Assembly (NCBI RefSeq): GCF_000372065.1
Contig: NZ_AQVB01000003.1
Span: 103,700 to 167,699, forward strand
Direction of reading: 5' to 3'
Source: Oligella urethralis DSM 7531
Lineage (GTDB): Bacteria; Pseudomonadota; Gammaproteobacteria; Burkholderiales; Burkholderiaceae_B
Length of the DNA: 64,000 nucleotides
The position numbers and the translations under genes were made by a program. Below the pieces are notes generated by a model. The model saw nothing but the letters and a program-made list of their open reading frames with translations, ran no database searches and was not told the origin of the DNA. Positions 38,905 to 48,197 of this stretch are shown here, one piece after another (position 1 is the stretch's first letter; each line of letters begins with the position of its first letter).

Positions 38905-39564
38905 TCAGCTATATAAGCTACCCCACCACCATACAAAGTAAGCGGCTAACGACAAATAAGGACCAAATGCGATAGTTTCTACGCGCCTTTTAAACAGCAG
39001 TGTCTGAAAAAAAATCGCAACTAAGGCAATAACGCAGGCTAAGGCCACTAAATACAAGCAGACCATCATCTCAAACCAACACGCCAAGGCGGCCATAAAT
39101 TTAATGTCACCCGCACCTAAGCTGCTACCGCAACGACGCTTAGCAAAGCTGCTACTGACTACCTGAACGATCTTAGCACAGCCGACGCAGAGCAAAACCA
39201 TGAGTAAGCGCCATAAGATAATACCATCTGCGACTACATAGCTATAAGTCAAACCGAGTAAGGCAAAGAGCAACAAAATCACATCTGGCAAGATACGCAG
39301 CTTGAGATCCAACCACGCAAGACTAAGTAAAATAGCACTGAAAAACAAATAAAAGAAAGGCCACTGGGTCGCACTCAGTAGCGGCACGGTGCTCGCTAAA
39401 AATAGCAAAGGCACCCAATACACCGCATAACGCTTTTTATAAGGTCGCACCACCTGCCAATAAGGATCGCCCCGATAGCGCCGATAACAACTGAGTACAT
39501 AATGCGGTAAAAGCCAATACAGCAAGCCAGCCATCAGAACACTAGCGATCACGAGCAGCAACAT
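38905..39564 (-). CDS. prepilin peptidase of the A24 family, lacking the methylase domain
   Basis: Polytopic membrane aspartyl peptidase, 219 aa from the chosen start. The two catalytic aspartates are visible: D86 in AWLDLKLRILPD and D153 in the GxGD motif LGAGDIKF. About six hydrophobic segments are present. PilD proteins are normally about 280 aa with an N-terminal cytoplasmic N-methyltransferase region carrying CxxC pairs; that region is missing, as in TadV/CpaA-type enzymes. The position before coaE-zapD is the classic pilD locus, but no pilB or pilC is present. AAGGAG lies six bases before the ATG at 39564, so I rejected the earlier start at 39597. Confidence 0.82.
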   Translation of the reverse strand: MLLLVIASVLMAGLLYWLLPHYVLSCYRRYRGDPYWQVVRPYKKRYAVYWVPLLFLASTVPLLSATQWPFFYLFFSAILLSLAWLDLKLRILPDVILLLFALLGLTYSYVVADGIILWRLLMVLLCVGCAKIVQVVSSSFAKRRCGSSLGAGDIKFMAALACWFEMMVCLYLVALACVIALVAIFFQTLLFKRRVETIAFGPYLSLAAYFVWWWGSLYS

Positions 39565-39656
39565 ATGATTCTCCTTAAAGGAAAAAGCATAGTGCAAGCG
39601 CTGACCTTTTCACGCATACAGGATTTCTTTATCCACCTAACACGCCCATTACGCAC

Positions 39657-39689
39657 AAAAAAAGCGAGTCGATCCTAAGAACACTCGCT
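39657..39689 (-). terminator. intrinsic terminator of the sulfate transport operon
   Basis: On the minus strand AGCGAGT (39689-39683) pairs with ACTCGCT (39669-39663) and is followed by a run of T (39662-39657). It lies just downstream of cysA. Confidence 0.85.
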
Positions 39690-39723
39690 CTAAACAGCTT
39701 GCTAAACCGCAGAAAAAAGACCA

Positions 39724-40791
39724 TTAGGAATTAAAAACAATCACTGATGCCGGGCTCAAGCCCAGTGCCTCACCTCGTTGATAGCGTGCCTGTTGCTGAA
39801 TTTGTTGGGGCACAAAAACATCTACCGCTTGTGCCTGCGCCTCATCTACCACATGCAGTCTGACCAAGGCGCCCAGATCTTGTACCTCTTCTAAACGACC
39901 TTGAAGCATCATGTCATCAGACACACCAGGTCGACTTAAGCGCCACTGGTGAGGACGCACATACGCTTTTGCTGGACCAGCTTGCACCCCTTGTTGTTGC
40001 TCCGCTGTCAATGGAGTCGTGAAGTCATTAAAACGCCATGCACCGTCCTCAATCACGCCCTCAAACACACTGGCCTCACCCAAAAACTCCGTCACAAACG
40101 CTGTTTGCGGCTGGTGATAGAGTGCGGAACCGCTACCCTCTTGCTCAATCACCCCGTGATTCATCAAGACAATATTATCGGAAATTTCCAAAGCCTCTTC
40201 CTGATCGTGGGTAACCAAAATACTCGTCACACCCAACTCATGATGCACCCGCCGTAGCCACTGACGTAATTCCTTACGTACCTTGGCATCCAAGGCGCCG
40301 AAGGGCTCATCCAACAGTAATAACTTAGGCTGTACGGCTAATGAGCGGGCTAAGGCAATGCGCTGTCTTTGACCACCAGAAAGCTGTGCGGGAAAGGCGT
40401 GTGCCAAATGCGGCAACTGCACCAAGTCTAACAGCTGCATCACACGCTCGCGAATTTCCTTTTTTGAAGGACGTTGACTGCGTGGTAAGACGCTAAGCCC
40501 AAAAGCCACATTATCAAAGACATTCATATGGCGAAACAAAGCATAATGCTGGAACATAAAACCGATATGGCGCTCTTGCACTGATTTATTTGTCACATCC
40601 TGGCCATCCAATAAGACCTGCCCACTATCGGCAAACTCTAAACCGGCAATAATTCGTAGCAGCGTCGTTTTACCACAACCCGACGGTCCCAATAAGGATA
40701 CCAACTGACCGGTTTCCACCTGTAAATTAATATTTTTTAACGCGTGAAACGCACCAAAGCTTTTATTCAGATCTTTAATTTCGATACTCAT
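39724..40791 (-). CDS. cysA: sulfate/thiosulfate ABC transporter ATPase CysA
   Basis: 355-aa ATP-binding subunit. Walker A GPSGCGKT at 35-42, Q-loop [11 protein letters not shown], signature [14 protein letters not shown], Walker [13 protein letters not shown] and H-loop [12 protein letters not shown]. The C-terminal TOBE-like domain (about 240-355) matches CysA. It energises uptake of sulfate and thiosulfate through CysT/CysW. Its start overlaps cysW by 4 bases, and a terminator follows. Confidence 0.95.
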   Translation of the reverse strand: MSIEIKDLNKSFGAFHALKNINLQVETGQLVSLLGPSGCGKTTLLRIIAGLEFADSGQVLLDGQDVTNKSVQERHIGFMFQHYALFRHMNVFDNVAFGLSVLPRSQRPSKKEIRERVMQLLDLVQLPHLAHAFPAQLSGGQRQRIALARSLAVQPKLLLLDEPFGALDAKVRKELRQWLRRVHHELGVTSILVTHDQEEALEISDNIVLMNHGVIEQEGSGSALYHQPQTAFVTEFLGEASVFEGVIEDGAWRFNDFTTPLTAEQQQGVQAGPAKAYVRPHQWRLSRPGVSDDMMLQGRLEEVQDLGALVRLHVVDEAQAQAVDVFVPQQIQQQARYQRGEALGLSPASVIVFNS

Positions 40792-41774
40792 ACAGTCACC
40801 TTGTTTAATCCTAAATCAGGGGCTTTTTTTGTGCTGCGCTCTGCGCTTATTTTGTTAGTTGTGCAATCATCTCTTGCCACGATATCTGACTCGGCGCTTA
40901 GCACCACTTCGGCATCACGCCGCGCCGCTGCTGCTTGCTTATATTTACGCTGCTCCCACCAATTCAAAAGATGCTGCAAGAGCAGCGTGACAATCGCCAA
41001 AAATGCCAATAAACTAGCGGCGGCAAAGGCACCCACCGGATTGTAATCGTTATAAAGCACTTCAATATGTAAGGGTAAGGTATTGGTCAAGCCCCGAATA
41101 TGGCCCGAGACCACCGAGACTGCACCGAACTCACCCATGGCCCTGGCATTGCTTAGGATGATGCCGTACAACAAGGCCCAACGAATATTCGGTAAAGTCA
41201 CACGCCAAAACATTTGCCATGACGATGCGCCCAACACCAAGGCAGCCTGCTCTTCACTCGAGCCCTGACTTTGCATCAGCGGAATCAACTCCCGTGCGAT
41301 AAAGGGGAAGGTCACAAACAAGGTCGCTATCACAATGCCCGGCACCGCAAAAATCACTTGAAAGCCAATGGACTCCAACCAACTACCCAAAACGCTGTAG
41401 CTACCGAACAGTAGAATAAACATCAAACCAGCAACCACGGGTGATACGGAAAATGGCAAATCCAAAAGCGTGGTCAGCCATTGCTTACCGCGGAAATCAA
41501 AGCGCGTCAACAACCATGCCATGGCCACCCCAAAAACCACATTAATCGGCACCACAATCGCTGCCGTCAACAGGGTTAATTTAATGGCCGCCATCGCATC
41601 CGGCTCGGTTAAGGAGGCAATATACAGCGCCCAGCCTTGACGAAAAGCCTCTACAAACACTGAAATCAGCGGAATCACTAACATCACGCCTAAAAAACTA
41701 AGCGCCAGTGCAATTAACAGCACTTTTAAAAAACGAGGTTCATCGATGGGTTTTTTATAACTTGTCTGCATCAC
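40788..41774 (-). CDS. cysW: sulfate ABC transporter permease CysW
   Basis: 328-aa inner-membrane permease with six predicted helices and the EAA loop [20 protein letters not shown] that contacts CysA. The conserved [18 protein letters not shown] and [11 protein letters not shown] stretches identify CysW. It is longer than the typical 290 aa: after the last helix (about residue 275) there is a charged, alanine-rich tail of about 50 residues ([17 protein letters not shown]) of unknown role. Eight bases lie between the cysT stop and this start. Confidence 0.94.
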   Translation of the reverse strand: MMQTSYKKPIDEPRFLKVLLIALALSFLGVMLVIPLISVFVEAFRQGWALYIASLTEPDAMAAIKLTLLTAAIVVPINVVFGVAMAWLLTRFDFRGKQWLTTLLDLPFSVSPVVAGLMFILLFGSYSVLGSWLESIGFQVIFAVPGIVIATLFVTFPFIARELIPLMQSQGSSEEQAALVLGASSWQMFWRVTLPNIRWALLYGIILSNARAMGEFGAVSVVSGHIRGLTNTLPLHIEVLYNDYNPVGAFAAASLLAFLAIVTLLLQHLLNWWEQRKYKQAAAARRDAEVVLSAESDIVARDDCTTNKISAERSTKKAPDLGLNKVTV

Positions 41775-41782
41775 TACAATCC

Positions 41783-42613
41783 CTAAGCTCTGGCCTCAAG
41801 GCGACGGCTGAGACGCCATTGCGTCGCATTAATAATAAATAAAATCACAAAAGCGATAATCAGCATAAACAAGGCCACGGCTGAAGCCCCTTGAATATCA
41901 AACATTTCTAATTTTGCAGTAATAATCACCGGCAAAATTTCCGATACCATAGGGATATTGCCGGCGATAAAAATAACCGAACCATATTCACCTGTGGCGC
42001 GCGCAAACATCATGCCACTACCCATTAATAAAGCGGGTGTGAGCTCCGGCAGAATAACGCGCCTAAAGGTAGTCCAACGATTCGCCCCCAAACTCGCTGC
42101 TGCCTCTTCCAGTTCGGGCTGTAGTTCTTCTAACACAGGCTGCACCGCACGCACAATAAAAGGCAAGCTCACAACCACCAAGGCCAAGAAAATACCAGCA
42201 GGGCTAAAGGCAATTTTTTGACTAAAGAACTGTCCCAACCAACCGTTAGGCGAGTACAAGGTGGCGAGCGCAATACCAGTCACCGCCGTAGGCAAGGCAA
42301 AAGGTAAGTCCACCAAAGCATTCATGATTGCTTTACCAGGAAACTCATAACGCACCAAGACCCAAGCCACTAAGGTACCGAAAAATACATTCGTGAGGGT
42401 GGCATAAAAGGATAAGCGCAAGCTCAAAAAGACCGCCGCTAACACACGCTCATCAGCAATGGTATTCACAAAAGCGGACCAGCCCATCCCGGCTGTCACC
42501 GTAATTAGAGCCGCAAAAGGCAACACTACTAACAAGGACAGGCAAAACACACTGATACCCAGACTCAAACCAAAGCCTGGCAATATCGATTTTTGTTTAA
42601 GTAAAAATTGCAT
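41783..42613 (-). CDS. cysT: sulfate ABC transporter permease CysT (CysU)
   Basis: 276-aa permease pairing with CysW. Six membrane helices, the EAA loop EEAAASLGANRWTTFRRVILPEL, and conserved DLPFALPTAVTGIALA and FARATGEYGSVIFIAGN. The preceding intergenic segment holds an 11-bp-stem hairpin that separates it from sbp. Confidence 0.95.
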   Translation of the reverse strand: MQFLLKQKSILPGFGLSLGISVFCLSLLVVLPFAALITVTAGMGWSAFVNTIADERVLAAVFLSLRLSFYATLTNVFFGTLVAWVLVRYEFPGKAIMNALVDLPFALPTAVTGIALATLYSPNGWLGQFFSQKIAFSPAGIFLALVVVSLPFIVRAVQPVLEELQPELEEAAASLGANRWTTFRRVILPELTPALLMGSGMMFARATGEYGSVIFIAGNIPMVSEILPVIITAKLEMFDIQGASAVALFMLIIAFVILFIINATQWRLSRRLEARA

Positions 42614-42646
42614 CGTTCCGAATGTTATTGCATATATTCATAGCGA

Positions 42647-42683
42647 ATGCGTTTAGCCCTTAAGCGAGAAGCGCTAAACGCAT
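42647..42683 (-). other. sbp-cysT intercistronic stem-loop
   Basis: Perfect 11-bp inverted repeat ATGCGTTTAGC (42647-42657) and GCTAAACGCAT (42673-42683) around a 15-base loop. It has no T tract in the direction of transcription, so it looks like an mRNA-stabilising or partial-attenuation element between the abundant binding protein and the membrane subunits. Confidence 0.6.
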
Positions 42684-42721
42684 GGCAACTGATTCAATCT
42701 GAGTTAGGTATCGGCGCTGGC

Positions 42722-43756
42722 TTAGCGCTTATTCACTTCATCAAACACGCCACCGTCTGCAAAGTAGTTTTTCATAATGTCAGGCCAAGCTCCGAAAGTT
42801 TCTGTGGCACGGAAAGTATCTACTGCAGGAAAGCGTTCAGCGTACTTTTTAAGCACGGTCTCATCGCTTGGGCGCAGGTACAGCGAAGCCGCTAATTCTT
42901 GCGCTGGCTCACTCCATAAGTAGTCCAAATACTCCTTAGCCACCGCTTGGGAACCCTTACGTTCAGCGACAGTATCGACAATAGCCACTGGGTTTTCAGC
43001 CTTAATCGAGTACTTAGGATAAATCACTTCAAACTGATCCTTACCGAACTCATTGGCTGCCATATACGCTTCATTTTCAAAGGTTAATAGCACATCACCA
43101 ATGCCACGCTGGATAAAGGTTGTGGTCGCCGCACGACCGCCATTTTCTAGAATAGATACATTTTTCAAAATACCACGGGCTAATTCCTTGGCCTTTTCCT
43201 GATCGCCATTATGCTCTTTTAACGCAGCACCATAAAAGGCTAAGAAGGCATAACGTCCGTTACCCGTGATCTTAGGATTCGCAATCACAATATCTACGCC
43301 GTCTTTGCTCAAATCGTCCCAGTCCTGAATCTGTTTAGGATTGCCTTTGCGCACCAAAATCACCGTCAAACTGGTAAAGGGCACTGCGTTATCAGGAAAC
43401 TCCTGCTCCCAATCTGCCTTAATCAAGCCTTTATCCACCAACAGTTGAATATCTGAGCTCTGATTCATGGTCACCACATCAGCTAATAAACCATTTGCCA
43501 CGCTTAAGGCCTGCTTAGAAGAAGCGGCATGTGACTGCTGAATTTGGAATTTCTTACCGTCATGCTTAGCGGCATAGTCCTCCAAAAATAATGGATTGAA
43601 TTCCTTATAAAAATCACGCATCACATCATACGATACGTTTAAAAAGCTCCCACGAGCGTCCTGCGCTTGTGCTACACCGAAGCTCGCAGAGGCAGCCACC
43701 GTAGCAATTAGGGTAGACTGAAGTAATGAAGAGAAAAAGCGTTTAGATAATTTCAT
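42722..43756 (-). CDS. sbp: periplasmic sulfate-binding protein Sbp
   Basis: 344-aa binding protein. Signal peptide to about residue 32 (VAQAQDA), then LLNVSYDVMR-type start (here FLNVSYDVMRDFYKEFN), QSHAASSKQA, ADVVTMNQSSDI, NPKITGNGRYAFLAFYGAA and GDVLLTFENEA, which are the sulfate-site blocks of the Sbp/CysP family. It heads the sbp-cysT-cysW-cysA operon. Sbp and CysP (thiosulfate) are close; Sbp is preferred on overall text similarity. Confidence 0.94.
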   Translation of the reverse strand: MKLSKRFFSSLLQSTLIATVAASASFGVAQAQDARGSFLNVSYDVMRDFYKEFNPLFLEDYAAKHDGKKFQIQQSHAASSKQALSVANGLLADVVTMNQSSDIQLLVDKGLIKADWEQEFPDNAVPFTSLTVILVRKGNPKQIQDWDDLSKDGVDIVIANPKITGNGRYAFLAFYGAALKEHNGDQEKAKELARGILKNVSILENGGRAATTTFIQRGIGDVLLTFENEAYMAANEFGKDQFEVIYPKYSIKAENPVAIVDTVAERKGSQAVAKEYLDYLWSEPAQELAASLYLRPSDETVLKKYAERFPAVDTFRATETFGAWPDIMKNYFADGGVFDEVNKR

Positions 43757-43812
43757 AATGTTCCAAGTCGATAAGTTAAAGTCTTTGTCCTTAATAAGAC
43801 GACGTATGAAAA

Positions 43813-43880
43813 ACTATACCCCTTTCTCTTTATAATTAAAAATGATAGTTTTTAATATTAATATTACTTTTAGTTATATA
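43813..43880 (-). promoter_or_regulatory. AT-rich sbp promoter region, possible CysB site
   Basis: On the minus strand TATAGT (43818-43813) is a plausible -10 box about 57 bases before the sbp ATG. It is preceded by an A/T-dominated stretch to about 43880 with no good -35, as expected for an activator-dependent promoter. CysB as activator is inferred from the family, not from a clear motif. Confidence 0.4.
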
Positions 43881-43932
43881 GAAAAAGTATGTAGTGCGAT
43901 TAACACAGCTAATAAAGCCATTGCGCACGATC

Positions 43933-43965
43933 AAAAACGCCCTGTATCACTAACAATACAGGGCG
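43933..43965 (-). terminator. intrinsic terminator after lipA
   Basis: Minus-strand stem CGCCCTGTAT (43965-43956) and ATACAGGGCG (43947-43938), loop of 8, followed by TTTTT (43937-43933). It separates the lipB-lipA group from sbp. Confidence 0.88.
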
Positions 43966-43987
43966 CCATTAGCTCTATAATTCAAAC

Positions 43988-44965
43988 TTAAACTACACCG
44001 GCCTCACTCGCTTGTGCGTCAGCATGATAGGAAGAACGCACCATAGCTCCCACCGCAGCATGGGTGAAACCCATTTTGTATGCTTCCGCCTCCAGCCAAG
44101 CAAATTCATCAGGGTGCATATAGCGCTCCACTGGTAAATGATGCTCGGAAGGGGCCAGATACTGACCAATTGTGATCATATCCACATCATGTGCGCGCAT
44201 ATCACGCATCACGTCCAAAATCTCTTCGTCCGTTTCACCTAAGCCAACCATAATGCCTGACTTCGTCGGAATACCGGGATAGAGGCGTTTAAAGTCCTGC
44301 AATAGTTTGAGCGAGTGCGCATAATCGGCGCCCGGGCGTGCCTGCTTATAAAGACGCGGCACGGTCTCCAAGTTATGGTTCATCACATCTGGTAGGCCAT
44401 CCGCAAAAATGCTCAAGGCCTTGTCCAGGCGACCACGAAAATCAGGCACTAACACTTCAACCTGCGTACGCGGTGAACGACTACGCACCTCATTAATACA
44501 GTTAACAAAATGCTGCGCCCCGCCGTCACGCAAATCATCACGGTCGACCGAGGTAATCACCACATAGCTTAAACGCATTAAGGCGATAGACTCGGCCAGA
44601 TTTGCTGGCTCCTGCTCATCTAAGGGATCAGGGCGACCATGACCGACATCACAGAATGGACAACGACGTGTACACTTATCCCCCATAATCATAAAGGTAG
44701 CCGTACCCATACCAAAGCACTCGCCAATATTAGGACAAGAAGCCTCTTCGCACACCGTCACCATATTATTCTCACGTAGAATTTTTTTAATATGATTAAA
44801 CTGAGAATTCGCTGGTGCCGCTTTTACACGGATCCATGACGGCTTCTTAAGCGGTTCCCGTTGCACCACCTTGACTGGAATGCGAGATACCTTATCAAAG
44901 GCTTTTTGCTTCTTACTCGCATCATAAGCCTCGTCTTTTGCAATAGTTTTTAACTGACTGTCCAC
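43988..44965 (-). CDS. lipA: lipoyl synthase LipA
   Basis: 325-aa radical-SAM enzyme that inserts two sulfurs into protein-bound octanoate. The auxiliary cluster cysteines are C72, C77 and C83 ([13 protein letters not shown]), the radical-SAM cluster C98, C102 and C105 ([10 protein letters not shown]), and the C-terminal serine ligand is in VRSSYHA. It overlaps the end of lipB by 16 bases. The auxiliary cluster is the sulfur donor and is consumed in turnover. Confidence 0.97.
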   Translation of the reverse strand: MDSQLKTIAKDEAYDASKKQKAFDKVSRIPVKVVQREPLKKPSWIRVKAAPANSQFNHIKKILRENNMVTVCEEASCPNIGECFGMGTATFMIMGDKCTRRCPFCDVGHGRPDPLDEQEPANLAESIALMRLSYVVITSVDRDDLRDGGAQHFVNCINEVRSRSPRTQVEVLVPDFRGRLDKALSIFADGLPDVMNHNLETVPRLYKQARPGADYAHSLKLLQDFKRLYPGIPTKSGIMVGLGETDEEILDVMRDMRAHDVDMITIGQYLAPSEHHLPVERYMHPDEFAWLEAEAYKMGFTHAAVGAMVRSSYHADAQASEAGVV

Positions 44966-45654
44966 TCTATTTCCTCTATTTCAGAACGATCCGCTGCGCC
45001 CTGTCCGCTCAACTTGAGTTTGCTCACTAAAATGTGCTGCAATTCAGCCACCACTTTATCAGAAACCGCCTGTACCGTCGCCTTTATCCCTAAGCTTTTC
45101 ATGTCGATTGTACGTAAGCCCTCATAACCACAGGGATTAATGCCAAGAAAGGGATCCAAATCCATCGCAACATTAATGGCTAAACCGTGATAGGTACAAC
45201 CATTGCTAATTTTAACGCCCAGCGCAGCAATCTTGGCTAAGTCATCAGCAGCGGCCCCTGCCATCGGCACATACACGCCCGGCGCTTTTTCCTTGCGGCA
45301 GGCATTAGTAATACCAAAATGCGCTAGGGTAGCAATAATCGCATCCTCCAAACATGCCACATATTCTTTAGCATACATTTGATAGCGACTCAGCTGTAAT
45401 AAGGGATATACCACCACCTGTCCAGGTCCGTGATAGGTTACCTGACCACCACGATTACAACGTACAATAGGAATTTGCTTTGCGTTTAAAATATGCTCTG
45501 GCTTAGCGGCTTGCCCTAAGGTATAAACCGGCTCATGTTCGACTTGCCAGATCTCATCAGCGGTATCAGCAGCACGGGCGGCGGTAAATTGCTGCATTGC
45601 CTGCCAAATGGGCTCATACGCTGAGAGACCTTCGAATTGCTTAATTTTTATCAT
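44950..45654 (-). CDS. lipB: octanoyltransferase LipB
   Basis: Transfers octanoate from ACP to lipoyl domains, feeding LipA. Signature [19 protein letters not shown], with catalytic lysine in [13 protein letters not shown] (K148) and acyl-cysteine in GINPCGYEG (C175). The frame opens at a TTG at 45684, but the first ten codons are not family-like; the ATG at 45654 gives 234 aa and begins MIKIKQF. Ribosome sites are weak for both, consistent with coupling to ybeD upstream. Confidence 0.93.
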   Translation of the reverse strand: MIKIKQFEGLSAYEPIWQAMQQFTAARAADTADEIWQVEHEPVYTLGQAAKPEHILNAKQIPIVRCNRGGQVTYHGPGQVVVYPLLQLSRYQMYAKEYVACLEDAIIATLAHFGITNACRKEKAPGVYVPMAGAAADDLAKIAALGVKISNGCTYHGLAINVAMDLDPFLGINPCGYEGLRTIDMKSLGIKATVQAVSDKVVAELQHILVSKLKLSGQGAADRSEIEEIEWTVS

Positions 45655-45694
45655 CTTTGTGATTAAACTGCCTCGCGAGCTCAAATGCCATTAT

Positions 45695-45973
45695 TTAAAG
45701 TACCGCCTTGACCAATTCGTGACCATGCAAGGCACGATAAATATTATCCAACTGCTCTCGCGATTCCACATACACCGTTACCGTCAAGCCCACATAATTC
45801 CCCTTGCTACTCTCACGAATCTCAATCGTCTCGTGATCAAAGCTGGGGTCATGCGCCAGAATAAGTGGCACTAGCATATCGATGATCTCTGGATGGTTAA
45901 CACTCATGACTTTAATTGGAAAGTCACAAGGGTATTCGATTAACGAGTCTTCTTTTGAAATTTCTGTCATCAT
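45695..45973 (-). CDS. YbeD/DUF493-family protein
   Basis: 92-aa ferredoxin-like (ACT-resembling) protein. Text such as YPCDFPIKVMSVNH, SKGNYVGLTVTVYVESREQLDNIYRALHGHELVKAVL fits DUF493. Its role is unknown, but it is conserved immediately upstream of lipB in many proteobacteria, so a regulatory link with lipoylation is plausible. Confidence 0.88.
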   Translation of the reverse strand: MMTEISKEDSLIEYPCDFPIKVMSVNHPEIIDMLVPLILAHDPSFDHETIEIRESSKGNYVGLTVTVYVESREQLDNIYRALHGHELVKAVL

Positions 45974-45985
45974 CTTCTCTCACAA

Positions 45986-46864
45986 CTAAAGGGCTGCCAA
46001 CACCTGGTTATACGCCTGTTTTAATTGCTTATAGATGGGACCAACTGCGCCATTTGCAATAGGCTCACCGTCTAGCTCCACAATCGGCAGAATCTCCTTG
46101 GTGGCGGAAGACAAAAAGAGCTCATCAGCCGCTACTACTTCGGCTTTGCTAATGGCACGCAGCTCAAAGGGAATGCCTTCGGCACGGCACAATTCCTCGA
46201 TTAAACCGTAGCGAATACCCTCTAACACGAGATTATCCTTTTGAGGGCCCAACACCTTGCCGTTTTTAACGACCCAGACATTTGAGGAAGAGGCTTCAGA
46301 TAAATTACCGTCACGGAATTGAATCACATCATCCACCCCGCGATCCACGGCGTATTGCTTAGAAAGTACGTTGCCCAACAATGACACGGACTTAATATCG
46401 CAATGCAACCAACGCATATCCACCATGCTAACGGTGCGCAACCCCTGATTAATCTCCTGAGCCTTAGGGGCCAAACGCGGCGCACTCATCAAAAAGATGG
46501 TTGGCTTCACTGGCGGATTAGGAAAAGGATGATCACGTTTTGCCACGCCGCGCGTGACTTGTAGATACACCAAGGAATTTTCCCAAGGCGCGCGTTCTGC
46601 CATTAAAGTCATCAAATGCTGCCAATCCTCAGCCGTATTTGAGGTATACAAGGCGATTTTATCCAAGCTGCGCATCAAACGAGCAACGTGCTGCTCCAGC
46701 CTAAAGGGCTTACGCCGATACACCGGCACCACTTCATAAATGCCGTCACCAAAAATAAAGCCTCTATCAAGCACCGAAATTTTGGCCTCACTTAAGGGCA
46801 CAAAATCGCCATTTAAATACACATCAACGTCTTCTGTCACGCCGGGAATTAATGCTTCTATCAT
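45986..46864 (-). CDS. dat: class IV aminotransferase, D-amino acid transaminase type
   Basis: 292-aa PLP enzyme of fold type IV. The catalytic lysine is K158 in LHCDIKSVSLLGN; other hallmarks are VLDRGFIFGDGIYEVVPVY, NLSEASSSNVWVV and SSATKEILPIV. The HCDIKS text favours D-alanine aminotransferase over the branched-chain enzyme. It lies between dacC and ybeD, a common betaproteobacterial order, and could balance D-alanine/D-glutamate for peptidoglycan. Confidence 0.86.
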   Translation of the reverse strand: MIEALIPGVTEDVDVYLNGDFVPLSEAKISVLDRGFIFGDGIYEVVPVYRRKPFRLEQHVARLMRSLDKIALYTSNTAEDWQHLMTLMAERAPWENSLVYLQVTRGVAKRDHPFPNPPVKPTIFLMSAPRLAPKAQEINQGLRTVSMVDMRWLHCDIKSVSLLGNVLSKQYAVDRGVDDVIQFRDGNLSEASSSNVWVVKNGKVLGPQKDNLVLEGIRYGLIEELCRAEGIPFELRAISKAEVVAADELFLSSATKEILPIVELDGEPIANGAVGPIYKQLKQAYNQVLAAL

Positions 46865-46890
46865 TTGCTTACTCTATTTAAAAGGCTCTC

Positions 46891-48159
46891 CTAAAAAGAG
46901 CTCATCAATTTATCCCAAAGACGACCAAAGAAACTGGCTTGCTCCACCGGCTCAATCACAACTAAAGGATCCTGCTTAAGAATATGACCATCTAACACAA
47001 ACTGCACCATACCGACTTGTTGACCTGCAGCTAACGGCGCCACCAACTTGCCGCTAAGCTGAGTCATGGACTGCACCTGATTCTCACGACCGCGCGGCAC
47101 AGTGACGGCCACTTTATTTTTAGCGCCTAATTTAACCGTTTTGCTCTTAGCCTCCCAGACCCGCGGCTGAATCACTTCTGCACCGGCAGCGGCCACCTCA
47201 CGTACCACAAAATTTGCATAACCCCAATCTAATAGCGCCTGGTTTGCACGTTCACGCGCAGCCTGGCTAGGCGCACCGATCACCACCGCTAGCAATCGAC
47301 GACCATCACGCACCGCCGTAGTAATCAAGCTATAGCCGGCTGAGCTAGTATGACCGGTTTTTAAACCATCCACCCCCAGATTTCTACGCAATAAGCCGTT
47401 ACGGTTATGCTGTCTGATATTGTTGTAGGTATATTCCAACTGACTGAAGTAGTGATAATAATCGGGGTGATCGAGGATAATGTGCTGCGCTAATACCGAC
47501 ATATCACGAGCGGTGGTAAAGGTACGCTCAGATGGCAAACCGGTGGGATCGCCATAGCTGGTATTAGGCATACCAAAATCTCGCGCCCGCTGATTCATCT
47601 GATCAACAAAGACATTAAGCGTACCGCCCACCGTTTGCGCCAACAAAATACTGGCATCATTACCCGATTGCACGACCATACCTTGGACTAAGTCACTGAT
47701 TTTAACCGGGGTATTGACCTCAATAAACATCCGAGAGCCCTCGGCTGCACGCGCTTCAGGCGTCACTATCACCGTTTGATCCAAAGCGATACGACGCTTG
47801 TCTAAGGCATCAAACACCAAACTAGCGGTCATCAACTTAGTTAAAGAGGCTGGCTCCACCCGCATATCCGGATCTTTTTCGGCTAGAATCTGCCCCGTAT
47901 CCACATCCATCAATAACCAGCTTTTAGCATCAATTTCCGGCTGTGCAATATTTGAAAAGCTCACTACTGTCGGCGTTTCCGGCGTAGTCGGCACAATAGA
48001 TGACACATGCGCCGGCGCTGCGCTTTCCTGTGACACCGGCTGCAACAGCATCTGTCCATCACCAGATTCAGTTTTAGCACCGGAGAATAGTTTGTAGCTG
48101 CCGACACCTACTAAAAGCAGTAGCAGTAAAATCAGTAATTTTTTTAACATCGTTGTCAC
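46891..48159 (-). CDS. dacC: D-alanyl-D-alanine carboxypeptidase, PBP5/6 type
   Basis: 422-aa low-molecular-weight penicillin-binding protein. An N-terminal hydrophobic segment (5-20) exports it. The active-site triad is S105-L-T-K108, S165-G-N167 and K267-T-G269. A C-terminal beta-rich PBP5 domain (about 315-400) and an amphipathic tail ending SFFGRLWDKLMSSF, typical of membrane attachment, complete the protein. It trims the terminal D-Ala from pentapeptides. The spacer after the anchor (25-75) is Ser/Pro/Thr-rich and longer than in E. coli. Confidence 0.94.
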   Translation of the reverse strand: MTTMLKKLLILLLLLLVGVGSYKLFSGAKTESGDGQMLLQPVSQESAAPAHVSSIVPTTPETPTVVSFSNIAQPEIDAKSWLLMDVDTGQILAEKDPDMRVEPASLTKLMTASLVFDALDKRRIALDQTVIVTPEARAAEGSRMFIEVNTPVKISDLVQGMVVQSGNDASILLAQTVGGTLNVFVDQMNQRARDFGMPNTSYGDPTGLPSERTFTTARDMSVLAQHIILDHPDYYHYFSQLEYTYNNIRQHNRNGLLRRNLGVDGLKTGHTSSAGYSLITTAVRDGRRLLAVVIGAPSQAARERANQALLDWGYANFVVREVAAAGAEVIQPRVWEAKSKTVKLGAKNKVAVTVPRGRENQVQSMTQLSGKLVAPLAAGQQVGMVQFVLDGHILKQDPLVVIEPVEQASFFGRLWDKLMSSF

Positions 48160-48197
48160 TCTATATCGCAGAATAATAAATGATCGCTATTGTAAAA

